From NCBI RefSeq assembly GCF_000003815.2, contig NC_049979.1:12252766-12316765 (forward strand): a stretch of 64,000 nt of DNA. The letters run 5' to 3'. This DNA is from Branchiostoma floridae (lineage: Eukaryota > Chordata > Leptocardii > Amphioxiformes > Branchiostomatidae). Numbering within the stretch: the first letter of the stretch is position 1; every line of letters starts with the position of its first letter. Below, piece after piece: positions 56,210 through 64,000 of the stretch. Below the pieces are notes generated by a model. The model searched no databases, was not told the origin of the DNA, and was given only the letters and a program-made list of their open reading frames with translations. Made by a program: the position numbers and the translations under genes.

Positions 56210-56400
56210 TGTATGCTGGGGAGAGGGTAGTAAAGGTGTCCCACCTGTTTCCCTCACCTTTTTCTCATGTATGTGTGGAGAATTTTGATGAATGAACATA
56301 AACAGATAAACAACGTTGGGAACCTGTCAGGGACTTGAACCCATATAAACCTCTGGATTCTAGGTGCCTCACCACCAGGCCAGCCAATGGCACTACAGAT
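56210..56400 (-). mobile_element. Candidate tRNA-derived SINE
   Basis: On the minus strand a tRNA-like head shows an A-box-like TGGCTGGCCTGGTGGTGAGG and a B box GGGTTCAAGTCCC at near-normal spacing, then an unrelated body. Without other copies in the window, a tRNA pseudogene cannot be excluded. Confidence 0.4.
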
Positions 56401-57264
56401 AACTACAGTCAGTCAAGCTGCTATGTGTAACAGTGGAATGCCACCCACATGAGTTTTCAAACAATGCCCTTTTCATGTTCCGAACTGTTCCCAACAACAT
56501 CGCCGAACAGATGTCCCTGATTTATAGATTGTCCTCAGCGACTCTTTTAACGTTTTCTTAAGTATGGCGCAAGGGCTAAATATTTATACGTCAATCCGCT
56601 GCAGCCTTGGCTGCCATAACCTGCCAGTATAAACTATAACTGCTGCCAACAAGGGCAGAGGTGGAGAACAGGAAAATGGTCCGAATAGATGTGAAGATTC
56701 TGTATCAGTGAGGATTGCACTATCTGATCATTTTGATATAACATGTCAGGTTGAGAAAGCTGATCTTATATTCTTTGATAGTTTGGCCCAAATATATAGC
56801 CACTTATCATCTATTTATTGTTTCACCCAACTCTTGTCCATCTAACCCTAATCTTTGTTTGACACCATGACCACCTATTAAATGAAGGGGCATGCCCTAT
56901 GTTACATTTGTACTTCACAAGGACAAGAATTGACATTACAAAATGATTCTTCCTTTGTTTCAAGGATACCTCCCACCCCTCTTGCTGTGTCAGTGACAGT
57001 GTCACCTCCTTTGCTGTAACGTTACTGGAGACATTATTTGCACTTCACTTCGCTTAAAGTTTTTCTGTTTTACTGTTTCTTTTACCTACCTTTATTCATA
57101 GGACCTTTCATCTGTTTTTGACACTGCCTACTGGAGGTGCTTGCTATAGTACAAATTGCATTCACTATAATCACATGATAGGACCTGGCAACAACACAAC
57201 GGCGTTCTTCCACTGCTTTTTTCAAGCTTGAAACCTTCACCTAACACCCCCCCCCCCAACCTCT

Positions 57265-57423
57265 AGCTACCAACACCTGTTGCAAGTTGTATTTGTTTGT
57301 TTGTTTGTTTGGCATTATGACCATCAAACTGCCGGTTTTGTACACTTGCAGTAGGTACATGTAAGACCAGATTGTATTGTACATTTTGTACTTTGCTTGG
57401 ATTGATCCTCACTGACAGGACAA
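57265..57423. repeat. 159-bp direct repeat, left copy (LINE flank)
   Basis: Starts AGCTACCAACACCTGTTGCA and ends ACTGACAGGACAA. Identical base for base to 58907-59065. The LINE 3' tail begins directly after it. Confidence 0.95.
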
Positions 57424-57628
57424 TATATACTGATTTCTTTCTTTCTTTCTTTATTCAAGTTGTAACAGGACAACACACTGCGGGCACTAGGCAGCGAAGC
57501 TGATATCGTGGCCACAGACATATAAATATACAATACAAAATGGACATGTATATACAAGCAATAGAATAAAATAGTTTTTACATTAAAAGCAGTTAAAGCT
57601 ATCCCTTTTGTACGAACTAGCTAAGGAT

Positions 57629-58594
57629 TTACTGGACAGAGGTACGGCTGGAAGTGAATCTTTTGGTAGATATCGTGTACACACACAGTGCTTCTGAAAG
57701 CTGTCTATTGGTGACAGCGTCATGGTCAGGTGAGCCCTGGAGCAGGAGTGAAACAGTAGGCCGTTGTTGTACAAGGCGTTCAACGGTGGAGGTGAGTTTG
57801 CTACGCTGGTCGGAATACAGGGGGCAGTTTAGCAGGTAGTGTTGAACTGTTTCGGAGGAAGCCCCACAGACACAATGTTTGCTCTTGATGTTCATTTTGT
57901 ACAAAGTACTGTTTAGTTGGCACCAACCCATGCGTAGCCTGGCAGCTTGGATGTTACTGTGCCTTGGGCCGAGTCGTCGGTAAGTTTGGTGGTGCCTTGT
58001 GGATAGCAGATGCTTTTTGCTAACTCTCTTGAAATCAGTGAGGCTTTGGGCGTCTCTGACTGTCTGCGGTAGCTGGTTCCAGAGTGACGATGTGAAAGGA
58101 ATAAAGCTGTTTTTGAATGTCTGGGTCAGGCAACGAGGAACATGAAGGTGAGTGTTGTTACGTAGCTGTAGACGTGTTGTAGACTGGGCGCCTCTTGTTG
58201 ACGGAGTAAGCAGCTGTAGATGTGGGGGTACACGTCCGTTCATCATGTTATACATGATGGTGAGTGAGTTGAGCTGTCGTCTGGTGGCTAGAGTGTCCCA
58301 TTCCAGTTCCTGCAGTAGGTTAGATTTTGGAGTACCTTTCATCGCCCCTGTGACGAGAAGGCCTGCTTGGTACTGGACCTGTTCTAGCAACCTGCTAGCT
58401 GAACTTGCCAAGTCACCCAGTAGCGCTGACGCGTACTCCAACTTGGGTCGAACTAGAGCAAAGTATGCTGTTTCTAAGGCCTGTCTTCCAAGTTTGCCAC
58501 TGACTTTGCGCAAGAGGCCTAGCAGTTTTCTACTCTTGCCTGTGACCACCTGTACGTGTTCCGTCCATCTGAGGGATTGGTGAATGGTGGGCAC
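57629..58594 (-). CDS. LINE ORF2 C-terminal part
   Basis: The frame reads LGLLRKVSGKLGRQALETAY, RPKLEYASALLGDLASSASR, SFIPFTSSLWNQLPQTVRDA and ends with a Cys/His finger (CVCGASSETVQHYLLNC). This is the usual region after the RT in LINE ORF2. The upstream RT part lies beyond the gap. Confidence 0.8.
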   Translation of the reverse strand: MPTIHQSLRWTEHVQVVTGKSRKLLGLLRKVSGKLGRQALETAYFALVRPKLEYASALLGDLASSASRLLEQVQYQAGLLVTGAMKGTPKSNLLQELEWDTLATRRQLNSLTIMYNMMNGRVPPHLQLLTPSTRGAQSTTRLQLRNNTHLHVPRCLTQTFKNSFIPFTSSLWNQLPQTVRDAQSLTDFKRVSKKHLLSTRHHQTYRRLGPRHSNIQAARLRMGWCQLNSTLYKMNIKSKHCVCGASSETVQHYLLNCPLYSDQRSKLTSTVERLVQQRPTVSLLLQGSPDHDAVTNRQLSEALCVYTISTKRFTSSRTSVQ

Positions 58595-58601
58595 CTAGAT
58601 G

Positions 58602-58701
58602 NNNNNNNNNNNNNNNNNNNNNNNNNNNNNNNNNNNNNNNNNNNNNNNNNNNNNNNNNNNNNNNNNNNNNNNNNNNNNNNNNNNNNNNNNNNNNNNNNNN
58701 N
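58602..58701. other. Assembly gap (100 N) inside the LINE
   Basis: Exactly 100 N, so the real length is unknown. Confidence 0.95.
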
Positions 58702-58906
58702 ACAATCTTCCCGAGTAGCTAGATAGGAGGTAGCTGGACGTTGTTACGATCAGATTTTATGCAGACTACCTTACACTTATCAGGGTGTAAACTGAGGCCC
58801 CAGTCAAGAAACCAGGTGGATACTAGTTGTAGATCTATATTTGTGGTGGCTGCCACTTCCTGCACAGTCTTGGCTGAGTTGTAGAGAGATGTGTCGTCTG
58901 CAAAAC

Positions 58907-59065
58907 AGCTACCAACACCTGTTGCAAGTTGTATTTGTTTGTTTGTTTGTTTGGCATTATGACCATCAAACTGCCGGTTTTGTACACTTGCAGTAGGTAC
59001 ATGTAAGACCAGATTGTATTGTACATTTTGTACTTTGCTTGGATTGATCCTCACTGACAGGACAA
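58907..59065. repeat. 159-bp direct repeat, right copy (LINE flank)
   Basis: Identical to 57265-57423. Sequence outside the pair differs (CTCT before the left copy; ACCTAG after the right copy), as expected for a target duplication. Confidence 0.95.
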
Positions 59066-60149
59066 ACCTAGCTGATGGATTCCTCCCACTCAAAAAGTTT
59101 CTATCTGGATTCTTGGAATTTGATGAGACTAACTTTTGCTTACAGATCCCACTGGTCAATCCTTCCCAAGCATTTTTATTACATTGCCTGGCCCGATAAT
59201 AAGTGATATTAGTATTACCTGACTGAACAATTGTTATTCCATTATTCAGTACAAAAGTAATGGACAAGTTTTGTAAATAGACAGCATCCACTATGAATGA
59301 TCTTTCTCTAGTGACTGAGAATGTCAGTCAGTCAGTCAGGCTTCTCAGTCACAAATGAAAGATAGCGGATGCCGTCTAAAACATCTGACCATTTACATAT
59401 CTTCTCCAGTTGCTTTTAAGTTGAGTACCGGTATATCATTACTGGATGTTATACATTTGTTGATGAGCTTCTCCATTGTGCCTAACTAGGATGAGACCTT
59501 CACCCACACATGCACTCCGCCCCCACCTCCCACCCTCTAGTTGTCAGCACCTGTCATCCCTTCTGAGTCTGTTGAGAAGGTTCAGGGTCCTGAGGATGTC
59601 TGCAGCTAATTAGGTGTGACTACCCAGGGGCAGAGGGCACATTCTTGCAGCAGGCAGGGTCAGTCTGAAGTGACCATTTGTCCTGCCCAATTAAGTGTCT
59701 GGCCACACTTGTATCACTATTACAGGGGATGTTTTGTCAGAGCCAAAGTGACCAGATGCAGTTGTTGGTCTATCCACCTAACAGAGATTTACCTCATTTT
59801 TAAAGGCCCTCAATGCCTTATCAAGGCTGGAAAATCAATTGAAGACAATGTCATTAATGTACATAACGTTACTAAGTTCAGAAAGCACTTTCCCATAGCA
59901 TATTGACATTCATGGATCAATAATGCGATGCTGTTGTGTAGTGAGAACACGTTGGAAATCTGCACGCTGACAGAATATTTCAATCTTTCCAGCCCTGATA
60001 TTGCATTAACTTAAGGGCCTTTAAGGTTTAAAGCTGTTGTGACTGGTAAATAAAACCAGTAACAACTGTTTCCACTTTGGTTGCACCTGCAGAAAAATTA
60101 ACTGACAAGCTGTCAAATAAATCTTCCAGAATTCTACAGGGAAAGGGCC

Positions 60150-60227
60150 ACATCAACTTTACATGTACTTGTTGTTTACTTAATTCTCACATCAACTTTA
60201 CATGTACTTGTTGTTTACTTAATTCTC
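60150..60227. repeat. Tandem duplication, two 39-bp units
   Basis: ACATCAACTTTACATGTACT plus TGTTGTTTACTTAATTCTC is present twice in direct succession, identical by eye. Confidence 0.9.
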
Positions 60228-60648
60228 ACATGTTGGCAGAAAATTACTGGAGTGGGGAGATGATTTCGTTCAAGAAGACGCACAAGTATATTGAAGAAAA
60301 GGGCTTTCTTCAACTATTGGGTTCCAAAATATGAGCAATACCGGTATGGCTGATAATGTGGCATCCTAAATGGTAAAATTGTGATTTTCTATTTTGCAAA
60401 TTAGAAAAATTGAAGCAAGCAAAACCAAGAAATCCAACTGATGTGGCCTAATATGTAATTGATTGCCTATCTTACAATGGAATCCCTTGTTGTTAGATGT
60501 CCAGCCTGGTGGGGGTATAAACTCCTGCCAAACTCTGGGAGCTTCATGTAAACCCAGCTTGTCTTCAATGCCAATGGCTAATGTCCTGCTGAAAGAGCCA
60601 AGCAAACAGATGCACAACTCAGCTGGGTCTGAGGGAGGCTTTCTCTGC

Positions 60649-60793
60649 TAGCCTCTACCAGGCTCCACATGTTGCTGGAAATTGGCAGACAACAATCAAC
60701 ATGTCAGAGGAGTTATAGTTTCTCGACATCTGTACTTCTAGTATCTGGTTTGCTGCTATTTTTCCAGCAACATGTGGAGCCTGGAGTGGTAGC
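60649..60793. mobile_element. Inverted-repeat element, TAGCCTCTACCAGG family
   Basis: TAGCCTCTACCAGGCTCCAC plus ATGTTGCTGGAAA is mirrored at the right end (TCCAGCAACATGTGGAGCCT then GGAGTGGTAGCT). Confidence 0.75.
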
Positions 60794-62477
60794 TGAGACT
60801 ATTTTAAGCACTGAATGGCACCTGGTTAAGGGGAATAGATTACCCCCAGTTGACAAGTCTTTGGTAGGAAGTAATAGGACTAACGTTACAATATAACTCA
60901 GTTTGTCTGTAGCAACAGCACAGCTTTTGCTATATTGCTGGTACCATCACAGTTTTCTGTATATTTTTGCAACATTTCTCTTTTTAGTATTGCTTTTTCA
61001 AATAATTTGTAACAGGTGCAAAACAGTCACTTAGATGGAGCCAGATCTTCACATCTGATTGGAGACTATATTTTCCTGCCAATTTTTCAGTAGTTGAGTT
61101 TGATTGACTGGAGTTAGCTTCATCTCTGCCGTTAGGTGGCGCTTTGCTGAGAAGGTGATTGGTCCCAGGATGTAGGATTCACCAGGCCACATACACACAC
61201 AGGTGTTATGCCCCTCTTTGTCCCCCACGTGTCTGGTAGTAAACATTCTGAATTGTTACACCTGTGATTTGGATACAGGTGTGAGCAGGTGAGACCATGT
61301 AACTTAAGGCCAATTATCTCATATGGACAGGTGCATTGTAACTACCTGTGTCACGCCTGACACAGAGGCAGGACACATCTTTTTATCCGCAACGTTCCGC
61401 AGCAAATTTGTGTTGTGAATAATATTTACATATCTACAGAAAGAACCCACCTGTAAATACTGAAACACAGTGGCAAAAGAGGGTTTTGCTGAAAAGCAAC
61501 TTTTGCTTTGTCAGGAAATGTAATATGTACAAGGAAGGACTCTACTCCCCATCAGTTTCTTTGGGTCGCTGAAAAGGTATGGTAGAAATGGGCCAAACAA
61601 GTGAATCATGTTAGATGATTTGCCAGAAGTGTTACATGTAGTCACCCATCTAAAACAAATCTTTACTCCAACACCCAACCAAGCCAAATGACCCCCTACT
61701 CACCACCCACACAGAAAATCCTGGCTACTGGTATGCACAATATATGGCTAAAATGAAAGCCATAAAGAAGCCTCACATGAAACTTGAAAAGAGGTCATCC
61801 TTGAAGTTCATGGCCTGGATACCAGACCCCCAAACTCAGAGTCTAACTCTAACTCAGGGGGGGGGGGGGGGGGGCTATTGTAGAATTTCCTTTTAAATTT
61901 AGGGCATGTTCAATGCCATGGCCCTAACGCAAGGAGCTGCAAACTGTATATGCCCTGTAGACAGTCTGGAATACAGGCTACATTCTATACTTCAGTTAAA
62001 GATGAAAAAGAAGACGTGGTTTCTTTCCCTACAGTACCCTGCATCTTGGACAAAGCGTGCAACTTTTCCCACGGGAAAAATTGTCAGGTCTACATGTACC
62101 TAAATTTGAAACTCTGTTTCTGTGTTTACAGACAATTGTAGGAATGATTGTACTTCATTTATAGGTGTGTTGCATTAACCTATTTTCACACCCCCTCTAC
62201 ACCCTGCTGTTTGTTGACAGAGAAGAGATGGTCTAGTTGCTGGTTATGAAAGACTGGGTAAGGTTAGCCTCTGTTTGCTTCTGTGCTGCAGGTCTCGCAT
62301 TACAATGTTTGTGCTGCGAGCTAATTATAAAGTTGGAGGGGTCGGATGTTTGCCCCTGTACCACTAAAGAATTACACCAGTACAGTCAAAACTGCCAATG
62401 AAGACCAGTTGGGGAAAATAAAATCTTGCTCTGTGTGGACAGATGGTCACTATAGACAGGATTCTTGATGATATTAT

Positions 62478-62821
62478 AGGTCAATGAAATTTCTTGGTTC
62501 ACAGATTTTTTCATAAAAAATATGGAGCGAGAGGGCGAAATAAAAATTGTAAAATGGTTGGGGTAAAGGTAACGGCTAATCCAAAACATAAAGAAAAAAG
62601 TTTTCAGCTTGAAAAAAGTACAAAAACACTATTTTTGTACAGTAACAGCACCTGTACCCACACTTTAAGGAGCTTATAATATAAAGGCCAATTTGCTACA
62701 CCAGAAAGTTGGTGAATGGTTTCATTAATGGTGAAAATGGTGGTAATTTTTATTTTTATTTTTTTTCCCAAAAAATAGGAGCGAGCGAATCCGTGAACCA
62801 AGAAATTAAATCGGTGTGGCC
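62478..62821. mobile_element. Inverted-repeat element, GGCCACACCGATTTAATTTC family
   Basis: Inverted arms AATTTCTTGGTTCACAGATT (left) and AATCCGTGAACCAAGAAATT (right), with TATGGAGCGAG and AATAGGAGCGAG inside. The right end GGTGTGGCCTAA suggests a TAA/TTA target. Further single ends of the family lie near 52271 and 60440. Confidence 0.6.
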
Positions 62822-63003
62822 TAAGGTCAATGAAAAAATTATCTGAGACCACAAGAAAGTAGCACATGGGCTAGGTGGTCCTTATGTAGAGGTGGTCATT
62901 AAAGACAGGATTCTTCATGTTTGTGTCAATTGGAAAATCATCTAGTAATGAACCTACAGAAAGTGGCACATGGACCATTATGTAGAGGTGGTCACTTGTA
63001 CAA
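62822..63003. repeat. Imperfect ~99-bp tandem repeat
   Basis: Two copies share GTCAAT(G/T)GAAAA, CAGAAAGTGGCACATGG-like, and TTATGTAGAGGTGGTCA motifs in order. A related GGTCACTATAGACAGGATTC sits at 62444. Confidence 0.55.
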
Positions 63004-63055
63004 GTTAGACTGCAGAAGAAGCAAAATCCATGTTCAAGATTTTGATGTTTTTTTA

Positions 63056-63597
63056 TTAGGCCACAGCAAGTAAATTTTATGGATGGCATCAGCGCACTCA
63101 TTAATTTTCACCTGATTTCAGAAAAAAAACAATCATTTTTTCTTCTGCAGGGATGGTCAACATGACGATAAAGTACCAAAATAAGCAAGTATATTGTGTT
63201 GTAGCCTAATAATTGTACTTGTAGAAGTGACACTTGCGAGGTACCCAGGACTTAAGATGTAGAAATGAAACTTATTGGATAGTTGTAAAAGTGACACCAA
63301 TATGGAAGCCATGAGTGTGGTTACCAACTTTGTTGGCGATGCCAGTCTACCACACTAGTGTCACCTTTACCACACCAGTACATGTCTTAAATACAGGAAT
63401 GAATGCCTTGTTGGCTCTGATACCATATTTTGTCCCTTTAATTCTTTTTACAACAGTCATCACAGCTTTATGGTGCCTATTTTGAAAATGAAGCCATCTT
63501 GTTTTTTTTCCCCCATCTTGTTTTTTTCCGCCCTATCGCACGTTTTTTGCAGTCTGCAGAGGATGTCATCCATAAGATTTACTTGCTGTGGCCTTAA
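63056..63597. mobile_element. Non-autonomous DNA element with TTA flanks
   Basis: TIRs GGCCACAGCAAGTAAATTTT plus ATGGATGGCATC (left, 63059 on) and their inverse at 63562-63593, bounded on both sides by TTA. A TTA target duplication is typical of PIF/Harbinger-type transposition. No transposase frame was seen. Confidence 0.7.
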
Positions 63598-64000
63598 TAG
63601 CAGAAAAGCATTATTTCTATAAAAGTAGTTAATCATAGTTAAAAAATTTTGTGTATTTTTGTGCATTTCTATCCTAGATGCAAAATGTATATATTGTATT
63701 TATTATGGTACATGCTTACATGTAATAAGTTTGTATAAAGAAAAGTCTTAAAATATATTCTAGATACCCCTCAATATCATAAACTTATGCAACAGGCACC
63801 TCACAGTGAATCATTCAACACATTTGCTAAGATGTTTCAAATTTATTGCTCTTTCTGCTCAAAATGTACAAGCATAGTAGAGAATAAATATATTGGTAGA
63901 AAACAGATCTCTCCATTCGGACTTTCACTCTACACAACCCATCCCTCCACAACTGGTACACAAATGAAGGTCTATGCATGAAAACAACATATTTGCTAAA
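63598..64000. other. AT-rich end of window
   Basis: Nothing recognised. Confidence 0.4.

Larger units (their letters stand above)
53659..57264. other. Gene-free, repeat-containing region
   Basis: No coding exon recognised. It holds the elements listed at 54514, 55024 and 56210. The remainder is AT-rich single-copy-looking DNA with a C-run near 57246. Confidence 0.45.
57424..58906 (-). mobile_element. 5'-truncated LINE (third family) between 159-bp repeats
   Basis: Minus-strand element. Its 5' end lies at the RT catalytic box (FADDTSLYNSAKTVQEV) directly against the right repeat. The 3' end has ACTTGAATAAAG(AAAG)n directly against the left repeat. A 100-N gap (58602-58701) interrupts it. The coding part after the gap is open to its stop at 57629. 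Confidence 0.85.
59066..62477. other. Gene-free region
   Basis: No exon recognised. Contains (GTCA)n near 59325, a 39-bp tandem duplication at 60150, an inverted-repeat element at 60649, one GGCCACACC-family end near 60440, and a G-run at about 61857-61874. Confidence 0.45.

Noticed and set aside
58719-59291. 190-residue minus frame as one gene
   Set aside because: It runs from host flank through the 159-bp repeat into the LINE RT; only the last third is LINE protein and the join is fortuitous.

Overview
The window looks like cephalochordate (amphioxus, Branchiostoma-type) genomic DNA. It holds intron-bearing metazoan genes with GT-AG boundaries, chordate families (iodothyronine deiodinase, neudesin, Shisa-like, 3-beta-HSD), many short hairpin or TIR elements starting TAGCCT, TAATCTCC or GGCCACA, several LINEs, and four runs of N marking assembly gaps (16153-16261, 18711-19043, 21122-21221, 58602-58701). 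The organism is inferred from gene content and repeat style; no search was run.

Layout. 1-1250 (+): last exons of a kelch-repeat protein. 2247-3990 (+): a four-exon gene for an unrecognised 276-residue basic protein behind a perfect CRE. 5605-9178 (-): a Shisa/CYYR1-like single-pass membrane protein in four exons. 9519-10237: a TA-flanked TIR element. 10498-11752 (+): an iodothyronine deiodinase whose in-frame UGA is read as selenocysteine, with a strong form-2 SECIS hairpin at 12139-12213. 15551-21556 (+): a secreted protein built from tandem von Willebrand C (VWC) modules, made by duplication of exon-intron units. About 21.56-27.39 kb (+): a nearly complete LINE with an SGNH-esterase ORF1 and an endonuclease/RT ORF2, starting within a few tens of bases of the VWC stop codon. 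29596-32153 (-): a 3-beta-hydroxysteroid dehydrogenase family gene with one GC-AG intron. 33.0-34.6 kb (+): a 5'-truncated LINE ending in (AAACC)n. 39107-42446 (-): neudesin (NENF), ending in HDEL. 42655-51312 (+): ACTR2 (Arp2), ten exons, divergent from NENF across about 208 bp. 53-64 kb: no host gene recognised; the region is made of repeats, including a 5'-truncated LINE flanked by identical 159-bp direct repeats.

The host genes are independent housekeeping, endocrine or signalling genes and do not form a system. Deiodinase and 3-beta-HSD both act on hormone-type small molecules, but nothing in the sequence links them. The features most worth a second look are the 159-bp repeats around the LINE, the SECIS with its unusual active-site neighbours, the HDEL-ended neudesin, the unrecognised gene at 2.2-4.0 kb, the duplicated VWC exon array, and the many short inverted-repeat families in introns. 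I saw no retroviral, LTR or other virus-like element.
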